A stretch of 7,637 nt of DNA from Mycobacterium sp. (GTDB lineage: Bacteria > Actinomycetota > Actinomycetes > Mycobacteriales > Mycobacteriaceae): the NCBI GenBank assembly GCA_025965815.1, contig JAOPWF010000224.1, forward strand, positions 1 through 7,637, read 5' to 3'. A program made the translations under genes and the position numbers. Under the pieces are notes generated by a model. That model did not search any database. It was not told where the DNA came from and worked only from the letters and a program-made list of their open reading frames with translations. Position 1 is the first letter of the stretch. Every line of letters begins with the position of its first letter. Of the stretch, positions 1-6,206 are shown in pieces.

Positions 1-176
1 TTCGGAAAGGCGGTGGGAGCCGAGCAGATGCGGCGCTGTTCGGTCGGCTGGTCCGGTCCGGTCTCGTCGGGCGGAATAGCGCCGGGATCGATGGCCGGCG
101 GCTCGATCGCCACTGCCGGCGGCGCGCTCATCAATGCCACTGCTAACACAGCAAACGCCATAGCGATGCGGCGCAC
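1..176 (-). CDS. mycP1: Mycosin (MycP) subtilisin-like protease of a type VII secretion (ESX) locus, N-terminal part only
   Basis: Only the first 58 codons lie in the window; the gene continues past base 1. Translation from GTG at 176 begins VRRIAMAF, then a hydrophobic stretch (residues 4-18) ending in APPAVA. This is a Sec signal peptide with likely cleavage after Ala23. The mature start IEPPAIDPGAIPPD, followed by GPDQPTEQR and Cys51, is the proline-rich N-terminal extension typical of mycosins, which wraps around the protease domain. Mycosins are membrane-anchored serine proteases that are part of ESX machinery in the mycobacterial envelope. The extension resembles ESX-1 MycP1 as I remember it (DPGALPPD, GPDQPTEQR), so mycP1 is the preferred name, but the paralogue is an inference. 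The catalytic triad and C-terminal membrane helix are outside the window. The start is supported by AAGGGGG at 186-192, nine bases upstream, and by an in-frame stop at 183-185. ATG at 161 is a weaker alternative. If this is the ESX-1 copy, eccE1 would be expected further left. Confidence 0.88.
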   Translation of the reverse strand, partial: MRRIAMAFAVLAVALMSAPPAVAIEPPAIDPGAIPPDETGPDQPTEQRRICSAPTAFP

Positions 177-185
177 CCTCAGTCA

Positions 186-220
186 CCCCCTTCTCAATAG
201 CTCGACCGGGACCGAGCATA
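186..220 (-). promoter_or_regulatory. Putative mycP promoter and ribosome binding site
   Basis: On the minus strand TATGCT (215-220) fits the mycobacterial -10 pattern TAnnnT. It would start transcription near 208 and leave a leader of about 32 bases before GTG 176. No good -35 was found. The Shine-Dalgarno AAGGGGG (186-192) lies nine bases before the GTG. The ribosome binding site is clear and the promoter is only a guess. A dedicated promoter would mean that mycP starts its own transcript here rather than being read through from the regulator gene. Confidence 0.4.
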
Positions 221-512
221 CCTACCACTAGCAAAGCACGGATCGCCCCATCGACGGCAACGCTGCTCATCCAAGCCGACCCTGCACGGGCACACGGGTC
301 AGCTTAATGGCGTCCCGAGGGGGTCGCTTGCGCTTTCTGGTCGCAGGCCAGGGGAGGGCACCAGGACGGTTCGGACGCCAAGTGGGCAACTGCGGTCAAT
401 CTATCGGCGTCGCGGGCGACCCGTTGGGCAAGATGACTCTGGGGTGGCCGCCACGATGACCTGGGTGAGCGTGAAATTCCACATCGGCGCCCAGTTCGTC
501 GATCACTACAGA

Positions 513-531
513 GTCTTCGCCCCCCGAAGAC
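513..531 (-). terminator. Hairpin, possible terminator of the LuxR-type regulator transcript
   Basis: GTCTTCG (513-519) and CGAAGAC (525-531) form a perfect 7-bp stem with a 5-base C/G loop. It lies about 135 bases downstream of the regulator's stop codon. No T-rich tail follows on the minus strand, so it would have to be one of the tail-less terminators proposed for mycobacteria. It could equally be a chance structure or a protein-binding palindrome. Confidence 0.3.
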
Positions 532-666
532 GGAAGCAGGCTCGCCCGCAAATCGTCGTCGGACCGAGAGGCGGCGGATCGAAGGCCGTGATCGCCGATC
601 TACTGCCGCAGGCCGCAGCTAAGTCGTACTGCCGCTCATATTTGCACTGCGCGCAGCCGAACGGCC

Positions 667-1638
667 CTATCCCACGGCAGATCGGACGGGCCCCTGACCT
701 GCCACACCCTCGGTACATCGGTCATCGGAGCCATCGGATGACGCAGGGCTCAGTTTCCACGTGTCCATCCGGGATCGCTGCATGGTGCGGCTCAGTGCCG
801 CAGCCTCCGCGCGGGTGCTCACCCCAAGCTTCGTCAGCACGCTATGTATGTGGTTCTTCACCGTATGGACCGCAATGCAGAGTCGCGCGGCGATATCCCG
901 GTTCGACAGGCCTATCTCCAACATCCCGAGGATCTGGTCCTCACGGGCAGTGAGAACGAGTTCCGTGGCCGCCACCGGTTGCCGTTGCGAAGCGAGCTGC
1001 GAAAGCCGCCGGAGCAGAATGGCGGAAATTCGGGGCGAGCACAGCGACTCTCCGTCAGCGACCCTCCGGATCATGGCGAGCAGGTCGTTGAGCGAATCGG
1101 TCCGCAGGTGATAGCCCACGACACCGGCCTCTGCACACGCGACAATCTGCGACTCGTCCTCCTCCGGAATGGCCAGAGCGATGACCTTGACGGTCGGGCG
1201 GATTTCCAGGGCTGCCCGTAGCAACGCTGCGCTGCCGCGGGTCGCCATGCTCAGCAGGATCACCGACGGTTCGCCGCCCTGGAGCGCCGTGCGCAGAGAT
1301 GCCAGATCCCATGCCAGGCTCACGGTGGCCATCTCGTCCGCGCGTAGGACAGTGGCAAGATTCTCGCGATACAGCGTGCAGTCGTCGACTATCAGCAGAT
1401 TTGTGTGCGGGGCAATACCGCCCTCCGGTTGCCCCTGAATGAGCTCTGAACCGTTCCGGCGGGTCGCCCCAGTGCCGCTGCCGACCATCCCATCTCGCAT
1501 CGGCGCTATGTGCACCGCGCCGGGACGCCCGTTGGTCGCGCCGCCCTGAGCGAGGAAAATGGGGGCGGGCCACGAGGGCCGGACGGCGCCGCCGGTGCTC
1601 GGTAAAGGGGTCTGCGACATCGCAGTGCTCGACAGCAT
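667..1638 (-). CDS. LuxR/NarL-family transcription regulator with a degenerate receiver domain
   Basis: This 323-residue cytoplasmic DNA-binding protein has three parts. Residues 1-77 are a Pro/Gly/Ala-rich, probably disordered extension. Residues 79-212 look like a response-regulator receiver (LLIVDD at 81-86, RPTVKVIAL, AEAGVVGYHL). Residues 228-284 are a LuxR-type helix-turn-helix (LTAREDQILGML, GLSNRDIAARL, HTVKNHIHSVLTKLGVSTR). The receiver keeps the acidic pair Asp85-Asp86. The phospho-acceptor Asp at the end of beta-3 is Ser130 (VILLSMATRG), the conserved Thr/Ser is Ala156, and the conserved Lys is Arg179. Ordinary Asp phosphorylation is therefore unlikely, and no histidine kinase gene is nearby. 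ATG 1638 is chosen because GGGAGGG lies just before it and a putative promoter sits at 1692-1721. An in-frame TTG at 1692 would give 341 residues, and ATG 1620 a shorter form. The target is unknown. The gene lies between an ESX gene and the PTS operon on the same strand and could serve either or neither. Confidence 0.87.
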   Translation of the reverse strand: MLSSTAMSQTPLPSTGGAVRPSWPAPIFLAQGGATNGRPGAVHIAPMRDGMVGSGTGATRRNGSELIQGQPEGGIAPHTNLLIVDDCTLYRENLATVLRADEMATVSLAWDLASLRTALQGGEPSVILLSMATRGSAALLRAALEIRPTVKVIALAIPEEDESQIVACAEAGVVGYHLRTDSLNDLLAMIRRVADGESLCSPRISAILLRRLSQLASQRQPVAATELVLTAREDQILGMLEIGLSNRDIAARLCIAVHTVKNHIHSVLTKLGVSTRAEAAALSRTMQRSRMDTWKLSPASSDGSDDRCTEGVAGQGPVRSAVG

Positions 1639-1691
1639 GACCCTCCCAACCCGACCGAACACGTGCGATGGTCGGACGCGCGAATGGCACA

Positions 1692-1721
1692 ATTCTTACC
1701 CAGGCGTCAAGGAGTTGTCAC
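1692..1721 (-). promoter_or_regulatory. Putative promoter of the LuxR-type regulator gene
   Basis: On the minus strand GTGACA (1716-1721, five of six bases of TTGACA) is followed after 18 bases by AAGAAT (1692-1697, four of six of TATAAT). This predicts a start near 1686 and a leader of roughly 48 bases to ATG 1638. If correct, a TTG start at 1692 would lie upstream of the transcript. The -10 does not fit the mycobacterial TAnnnT pattern well, so this is moderate evidence only. Confidence 0.35.
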
Positions 1722-1745
1722 GCGTATCGGCAAGGTTTCAAAAAT

Positions 1746-1773
1746 TTGCTAAACATCGCAACAAACGTTGCTA
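1746..1773. repeat. TTGCTA direct repeats enclosing an inverted repeat, possible operator
   Basis: TTGCTA occurs at 1746-1751 and again at 1768-1773, 22 bases apart, close to two helical turns. Between and overlapping them is the inverted repeat GCAAC-AAAC-GTTGC (1758-1762 and 1767-1771). The patch is AT-rich compared with its surroundings and lies 25-50 bases upstream of the putative -35 of the LuxR-type gene. That is a natural place for an activator or autoregulatory site. The binding protein is unknown and the elements are short enough to arise by chance. Confidence 0.3.
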
Positions 1774-2027
1774 GATATCCTTGTGACCGAGACACTACTC
1801 CGTCTGAACCGTCGGTCAGGATGGCCCCTCGCCAGACCAGCAACGGCCCGAATTACGAGGCCCAGCGTACGTTGTAGGTATTAAGTACGCGGCGTAGGGA
1901 CGGAGAAACCGCGTTTTCCCGTGCGACGGGGAGTGCCACGTCGGCCCGGGTAGCAGACCGCGACGCGTCTCTGTTTCGGCGAGGCCAAAAGTTTGCCAGC
2001 AAGTTCACAGCAATGTCAATTTGCGAA
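1774..2027. other. Non-coding part of the gap between the regulator gene and the PTS operon
   Basis: No gene is supported in this 254-base stretch. Two small inverted repeats are visible: GCGTAC (1865-1870) with GTACGC (1885-1890), arms 14 bases apart, and CCCGT-GCG-ACGGG (1918-1930). Neither is followed by a T-run on either strand. The only longer open frame, minus strand 2137-1853, overlaps ptsH out of frame and has low-complexity, Arg/Ser-rich content. It is not considered real. Confidence 0.5.
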
Positions 2028-2029
2028 AT

Positions 2030-2060
2030 GAAATATCCGGGCCGCGACAGCCCGGCCCGG
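2030..2060 (-). terminator. Intrinsic terminator at the end of the fruR-fruK-fruA-ptsH operon
   Basis: On the minus strand an all-G/C stem forms 18 bases after the ptsH stop codon. CCGGGCC (2054-2060) pairs with GGCCCGG (2037-2043) around a 10-base loop. An alternative 6-bp stem with a 7-base loop uses 2037-2042 and 2050-2055. The stem is followed by ATATTTCATTT, a moderately T-rich tail. Position, stem strength and tail all fit a factor-independent terminator for the PTS operon. Confidence 0.65.
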
Positions 2061-2078
2061 CTTCGGTTTGGGTCGTGA

Positions 2079-2336
2079 TCAGGCGTCGAGGTCCTGTTCG
2101 ACGAGGTCTGCGATGGTGGCGAGCGTCTGGTCGTCATCGGAGGCGACGGTCACCTGCGCACCGTTACCGGCACCGAGCGTCATGATCATCAGTGCCGACC
2201 CGGCATCCACCGGTTCGCCACCGTCAACGGAAAGCGTGACCGGCACGCCGGCCTTGACCACCGCCTCGGAGATGATCGCCGCGGGGCGGGCATGCAGACC
2301 GATGGACGAACCGACGACCACTGTCTTGCTGGACAT
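2079..2336 (-). CDS. ptsH: HPr phosphocarrier protein of the sugar phosphotransferase system
   Basis: This cytoplasmic 85-residue protein has the normal HPr length. It relays phosphate from Enzyme I to the EIIA domain of FruA. The active-site motif GLHARPA places the phosphorylated histidine at His15 and the conserved arginine at Arg17. The segment GSALMIMTLG contains Ser47, which aligns with the regulatory Ser46 of Bacillus HPr. No HPr kinase gene is visible here, so nothing shows that the serine is used. ATG 2336 is preceded by a strong GAAGGAG seven bases upstream. It is the last gene of the operon, 30 bases after fruA and just before the terminator at 2030-2060. The general carrier HPr is thus co-transcribed with fructose-specific genes, while its phosphate donor ptsI is divergent. 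No other PTS genes are in view, so whether it serves other sugars cannot be judged. Confidence 0.96.
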   Translation of the reverse strand: MSSKTVVVGSSIGLHARPAAIISEAVVKAGVPVTLSVDGGEPVDAGSALMIMTLGAGNGAQVTVASDDDQTLATIADLVEQDLDA

Positions 2337-2366
2337 TTCTGGACTCCTTCTTGTGGGGTGGATGGG

Positions 2367-4406
2367 TCAGGCCGCGGCGAGCGCCGGGGCTTCTTCCCGC
2401 TCGACGCTGGGCTTGGAGAACTGTTTGGCGGCAATGACCGAAACCGCACCCACGGCCGTCCCGACCGCCAGCGAGACGACGAACCAGATCAGGTTGCCGA
2501 TGGCGAAGAAGACGAAGATTCCGCCGTGCGGAGCCTTCAGCGTCACGTCGAAGGCCATGATCAGGGCGCCGGTGACGGCACCGCCGGCCATCATCGAGGG
2601 GATCACCCGCAGCGGGTCGGCGGCCGCGAATGGGATGGCGCCCTCAGAGATGAACGACGCGCCGAGAAGCCAAGCAGCCCTGCCGTTTTCCCGTTCCGGT
2701 TCGGTGAACAGGCCGGGCCGGACAGTGGAGGCCAGGGCCATCGCCAGCGGCGGCACCATACCCGCTGCCATGACGGCGGCCATGATGCGCAGTGACGCCG
2801 GATCGGCGATGTTCAGGCCGGCGGTGGCGAAAGCGTAGGCCGCCTTGTTCACCGGGCCGCCGAGGTCGAAGCACATCATCAGGCCGAGGATGATCCCGAG
2901 CAGGATCACCGAGCTGCCGCTCAACCCGCTGAGCCAGTGGGTCAGGCTGGTGGTGATCCAGGCCAGCGGCCGGCCGAGCAGCAGGAACATCAACAGACCG
3001 ACGGCCAGCGACGCGAACAGCGGGATGATGACCACCGGCATGAGCCCACGGCCCCACCGCGGCACGTTGATCTTGCTGATCCACAGCGCCGCGAAACCGG
3101 CGATCAGGCCGCCGACGATGCCGCCGATGAAGCCGCCGCCGACGAAGACCGACACTGCGCCTGCGGTGAAGCCCGGTGCGATACCGGGACGGTCGGCGAT
3201 CGCGAACGCAATGTAGCCGGCCAGTGCCGGGACCAGGAACGAGAACGCCAGCCCGCCGAGGGTGAACAACACCGCGCCGAAGTATTGCATCAGACCGCCG
3301 TCGGGCAGGTTGGTCAGTGAGTTGGTGCTGGCGATGATGTTGCCCAGCGACTGGGTCTGTCCGCCAGGCTTATTGGCGATGTCGTAACCGGCGAACAGGA
3401 AACCCAGCGCGATCCGCAGGCCGCCGTCGGCGACGAACGGGATCATGTAGCTCACGCCGGTGAGCAGGATCTGCCGGATCCGAGTGCCCCAGCCCACCCC
3501 TACGGATGCCCCGGCAGCGGCGGCGGGTGCGCAGGCGCCACCTGACGAGCCCTGCACCCGCGCGGCGGCGGGATTGTCGGAGGCCGAGACCGCCTCGGCG
3601 ACCATCTTGTCCGGCTCGTTGATGGCGCGTTTGACGCCGGATGCGATGACGGGCTTACCCGCGAAGCGCTGGCGGTCCTTCACGCCGACGTCGGTGGCGA
3701 AGATGACGGCGTCGGCACCGGCGATCGTGTCGGGCGACAGCGGCGTGCTGCCCGACGATCCCTGTGTCTCGACGTGCATCGTCACGCCGGCGCGGTTGGC
3801 CGCCGCGGCCAGCGAATCGGCCGCCATATAGGTATGGGCAATGCCGGTGGGGCAGGCGGTGATCGCGACCAACGATTTGGGCTGCCGGGCCGACGCTGCG
3901 GCGACCGGGGCGGGCGCCGGCGTAGCGGGTGCAGCGGCGGCGGGCGCCGGGGCCGGATTGACCACACCGTCGACCAGGCCGACGACCTCGTCATCCGTCG
4001 ATGCGGCGCGCAGCGACTCGACGAAGTCGGGACGGACCAGGGCGCGCGCCAGGCTGGACAGCAGCTTCATGTGCTCGGCGCCGCCGGCCTCCGGGGCGGC
4101 GATGAGGAACACCAGATCGGCGGGGCCGTCCGGAGCACCGAAGTCGACCGGTGGTCGCAGCCGGGCGAAGGCGATCGAGGCCGTGCCGACGTGCGGAGAG
4201 CGGCAGTGCGGAATGGCGATGCCGCCGGGAAGCCCGGTGGCGGACTGGGCTTCGCGCGCCATGGCCGCTGCCAGCAGTCCGGCGCGGTCGGTGGCGCGGC
4301 CTGCCTCGGCGAGCAGCGTTGCCAGCCGTCCGATTACCGCTTCCTTGTCGGCTCCGGCGTCGACGTCCAGGAGGACAAGCTCGGGAGTGATGATCGATGT
4401 GGTCAT
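2367..4406 (-). CDS. fruA: Fructose-specific PTS permease, EIIABC fusion
   Basis: This 679-residue inner-membrane transporter phosphorylates fructose during import, giving fructose 1-phosphate. Domains run A-B-C. EIIA covers about 1-150, with active His67 in GGIAIPHCRSPH. An Ala/Pro linker covers about 151-172. EIIB covers about 177-275, with phosphocysteine Cys185 in ITACPTGIAHTYMA. A second low-complexity linker follows (about 278-304). EIIC covers about 305-665, with several hydrophobic helices, the GGPVNKAAY motif (516-524) and the conserved ISEGAIPFAAADP segment (586-598). Single-chain ABC order is usual for actinobacterial fructose permeases, and the length is near the family norm. ATG 4406 has GAAGG seven bases upstream. 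It lies 24 bases after fruK and 30 before ptsH, so all are probably on one mRNA. No frameshift or missing catalytic residue was found. Fructose rather than a mannose-type sugar is inferred from sequence type and from fruK next to it. Confidence 0.95.
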   Translation of the reverse strand: MTTSIITPELVLLDVDAGADKEAVIGRLATLLAEAGRATDRAGLLAAAMAREAQSATGLPGGIAIPHCRSPHVGTASIAFARLRPPVDFGAPDGPADLVFLIAAPEAGGAEHMKLLSSLARALVRPDFVESLRAASTDDEVVGLVDGVVNPAPAPAAAAPATPAPAPVAAASARQPKSLVAITACPTGIAHTYMAADSLAAAANRAGVTMHVETQGSSGSTPLSPDTIAGADAVIFATDVGVKDRQRFAGKPVIASGVKRAINEPDKMVAEAVSASDNPAAARVQGSSGGACAPAAAAGASVGVGWGTRIRQILLTGVSYMIPFVADGGLRIALGFLFAGYDIANKPGGQTQSLGNIIASTNSLTNLPDGGLMQYFGAVLFTLGGLAFSFLVPALAGYIAFAIADRPGIAPGFTAGAVSVFVGGGFIGGIVGGLIAGFAALWISKINVPRWGRGLMPVVIIPLFASLAVGLLMFLLLGRPLAWITTSLTHWLSGLSGSSVILLGIILGLMMCFDLGGPVNKAAYAFATAGLNIADPASLRIMAAVMAAGMVPPLAMALASTVRPGLFTEPERENGRAAWLLGASFISEGAIPFAAADPLRVIPSMMAGGAVTGALIMAFDVTLKAPHGGIFVFFAIGNLIWFVVSLAVGTAVGAVSVIAAKQFSKPSVEREEAPALAAA

Positions 4407-4430
4407 GCGGACACCTTCGTCTCGGTTTGG

Positions 4431-5417
4431 TCAGGAAGTCGCGGGATTGGACAGGGTGGGCGATATTGAAGTCACGCGAACAGCGTCGAGGTCGATCTGG
4501 GCGGGGGAGGGCAGCGCGGACCCCGGAAGCGCGGCGGCGGCGCTGCCGTAGGCGACCGCCATCCGGAGGCACTGCGGCGCCTCGGCACCTCCGACGTCGG
4601 CGCGCACGAATCCGGCGAGCGACGAGTCGCCGGCGCCGACCGTGCTGCGGGGAATGATGGGCGGCGGCGTGGCAAGCCAGCTGCCTGTCTCGTTGACCAG
4701 CACTGCGCCCGCTGCGCCGAGCGTGGCCAGCACGCTGCGGGCGCCGCGCTGGATGAGCTGATCGGCGGCGTACACGACCGGCTCCGGATCACCTTCTCGC
4801 ACCGCCGATTCCAGGTGCTCAGCAGACACGCTTGCCAGCCCGGCGAGCTCTTCGGAGTTCGGCTTGATCAGGTCCGGAGCGGCGCGGTCGAATGCGGCGG
4901 CCAGCGCGGTCAACGGTCCGTCGGAGGTGTCGACGGCCACCCGGCAGGCCAGCGGTGCCAGCAGCGCGACGATATGGGCGTACCAGCCGTCCGGGACGCC
5001 GGGCGGTAGCGAGCCGGACAGCACCACCCAGGCGGCGTGCTCGGCCGACTCGACGACCGCGCGGGTCAGGGCATCCAGCGTGGCCGGATCCAGCGGGGCG
5101 CCGCGTTCGTTGAGTTTCGTGGTGGTTCCGTCGGTTTCGCTGATCGTCAGGTTGGTGCGCACCGCCCCGGAGCTGGGCACGCAGCGGAACGCCACGGCGA
5201 TGTCCTGCAGCGCGGTCACCATCGGATCAAGTGGGGCGGCGGGCAGTAAGGCGACCACATCGACGCCGGCGAGCGTCAGCGCCCGCGCGACGTTGACGCC
5301 CTTGCCGCCGGGTTCGCTGGACACCGAGCTCACCCGCTGCACGGAACCGCGGGTGAGCGGGCTGTCCAGCGTCACCGTGCGGTCGATGCTGGGGTTGGGG
5401 GTGACGGTGACGATCAT
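4431..5417 (-). CDS. fruK: 1-Phosphofructokinase (PfkB family)
   Basis: This 328-residue cytoplasmic kinase converts fructose 1-phosphate, the product of FruA, to fructose 1,6-bisphosphate using ATP. The N-terminus MIVTVTPNPSIDRT is typical of FruK/LacC-type enzymes. The first PfkB signature is seen as GGKGVNVARAL (37-47), then SGSLPPG (134-140), IKPNSEE (184-190) and the ATP/anion-hole motif STVGAGDSSLAGF (258-270), with catalytic base Asp264. Length fits the family. Its ATG at 5415-5417 overlaps the fruR stop codon in an ATGA arrangement, so translation is probably coupled. A GAGG lies ten bases upstream inside fruR. fruA follows after 24 bases. Tagatose-6-phosphate kinase is the main alternative in this family, but the fructose PTS context makes 1-phosphofructokinase much more likely. 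Confidence 0.94.
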   Translation of the reverse strand: MIVTVTPNPSIDRTVTLDSPLTRGSVQRVSSVSSEPGGKGVNVARALTLAGVDVVALLPAAPLDPMVTALQDIAVAFRCVPSSGAVRTNLTISETDGTTTKLNERGAPLDPATLDALTRAVVESAEHAAWVVLSGSLPPGVPDGWYAHIVALLAPLACRVAVDTSDGPLTALAAAFDRAAPDLIKPNSEELAGLASVSAEHLESAVREGDPEPVVYAADQLIQRGARSVLATLGAAGAVLVNETGSWLATPPPIIPRSTVGAGDSSLAGFVRADVGGAEAPQCLRMAVAYGSAAAALPGSALPSPAQIDLDAVRVTSISPTLSNPATS

Positions 5418-6181
5418 GCGATGACGACCTCGACGCCCTGTTCGGCGATCTCGTCGCGGTCGGCGTCGCTGAGTTCGGAGTCGGTGATCAGGGCGTCGAC
5501 GCTGCCGATGGGTGCGAAGCTGACGAAGTCCTCCTTGCCCACTTTCGAGGAGTCGGCCACGACGACCACATAGTTGGCGCAGCGCACCATGGCGCGCTTG
5601 ACGGCGGCTTCTTCGCTGTCCGGCGTCGACAGGCCGTGCCGGATGCTGATCGCGTTGGTGCCGATGAAGGCGATGTCCACCCGCAGCGTGTCGAGCATCC
5701 GTAGGACCTGCTCCCCGACCGCGGCCTGGGTGAGGCCACGGACCCGGCCGCCCAGCAGCTGAAGAGATACCGAAGGCATGCCGGCCAGCCGGGCCGCGAT
5801 GGGCACCGAGTTGGTCACCGCCACGAGTTCCCGGTCGGCGGGCAGCAGCGCAGCGATGCGCGCCGTGGTGGTCCCCGCATCGAGCAGCAGGCTGGCCCCG
5901 CTCAACGGAAAGAATTCGGCGGCGGCCGCGGCGATGGCGTCCTTGTAGTCGGCGCGGGTGGTCTCGCGTTCGCCGACACCCTGTTCGACGACGTGCAGCG
6001 CGCGGGCCGGCACGGCGCCGCCGTGCACCCGCCGCACCACACCGGCCCGGTCCAGCACGGCGAGGTCCCGGCGGACGGTCTCGGTGGTGACGTCGTAAGT
6101 GTGGGCGAGTTCGGCAACGGAGGCGCGACCCTGCGTTATCACCAGCGAGGCGATCGCTTCCTGACGCTCTTCTGGGTACAT
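5414..6181 (-). CDS. fruR: DeoR-family transcriptional repressor of the fructose PTS locus
   Basis: This 255-residue protein has the normal DeoR-family layout. The N-terminal winged helix-turn-helix spans about 3-57 (MYPEERQEAI, VAELAHTYDVTTETVRRDL, GVVRRVHGGAV). The C-terminal sugar-phosphate sensing domain spans about 75-235 (LLLDAGTTTARIA, TNSVPIA, GLSTPDSEEAAVKRAM, VVVADSSKVGK). Family members usually bind DNA without sugar phosphate and release it when the phosphosugar accumulates; fructose 1-phosphate is the obvious candidate effector, by inference from context. The gene leads the operon, overlaps fruK by four bases, and is divergent from ptsI across 102 bases containing two promoters and direct repeats. 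It therefore likely represses itself, fruK-fruA-ptsH and ptsI. ATG 6181 has GGAGG three bases upstream (6185-6189), rather close but strong. Nothing appears degraded. Confidence 0.93.
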   Translation of the reverse strand: MYPEERQEAIASLVITQGRASVAELAHTYDVTTETVRRDLAVLDRAGVVRRVHGGAVPARALHVVEQGVGERETTRADYKDAIAAAAAEFFPLSGASLLLDAGTTTARIAALLPADRELVAVTNSVPIAARLAGMPSVSLQLLGGRVRGLTQAAVGEQVLRMLDTLRVDIAFIGTNAISIRHGLSTPDSEEAAVKRAMVRCANYVVVVADSSKVGKEDFVSFAPIGSVDALITDSELSDADRDEIAEQGVEVVIA

Positions 6182-6206
6182 GGACCTCCGTTTGTGTGGT
6201 AATTGG

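Larger units (their letters stand above)
177..666. other. Non-coding gap between mycP and the LuxR-type regulator gene
   Basis: These 490 bases hold no gene that I can support. Visible items are the mycP promoter area (186-220), a hairpin (513-531), a perfect 10-base palindrome CTGCGCGCAG (647-656), and a stop-free minus-strand frame from 599 to 396. That frame has no ATG and no clear ribosome binding site. Its translation is acidic and then histidine/glycine-rich (for example EFHAHPGHRGGHPRVILPNG) and matches no family I recognise. The gap could contain the decayed end of a lost gene. Confidence 0.5.

Noticed and set aside
13..231. 72-codon plus-strand open frame
   Set aside because: It lies opposite the mycP N-terminus, whose signal peptide and proline-rich motif are clearly recognisable. 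The plus-strand translation is low-complexity.
647..656. Perfect palindrome CTGCGCGCAG
   Set aside because: It is too short and too GC-rich to separate from chance in this base composition, and has no T-tail to act as a terminator.
506..718. 70-codon minus-strand open frame overlapping the end of the regulator gene
   Set aside because: It overlaps the regulator's 3' end in another frame, has no good ribosome binding site and shows no family resemblance.
444..953. 169-codon plus-strand open frame
   Set aside because: Its second half runs antisense to the helix-turn-helix end of the LuxR-type gene. The protein is Arg/Pro/Ser-rich with no recognisable motif.
1639..1692. Longer form of the regulator starting at TTG 1692
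   Set aside because: No ribosome binding site precedes it and it falls on the putative -10. ATG 1638 has GGGAGGG directly upstream.
1918..1930. Hairpin CCCGT-GCG-ACGGG as a terminator
   Set aside because: The stem is only five base pairs with a three-base loop, with no T-run after it on either strand and no gene ending beside it.
1853..2137. 94-codon minus-strand open frame across the PTS terminator
   Set aside because: It overlaps ptsH out of frame, reads through the GC-rich terminator hairpin and has a low-complexity Arg/Ser/Thr composition.
3774..4551. Two plus-strand open frames of 231 and 236 codons
   Set aside because: They are antisense to the EIIA/EIIB part of fruA and to the end of fruK, where catalytic motifs are intact. 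High-GC third positions often create such open antisense frames.
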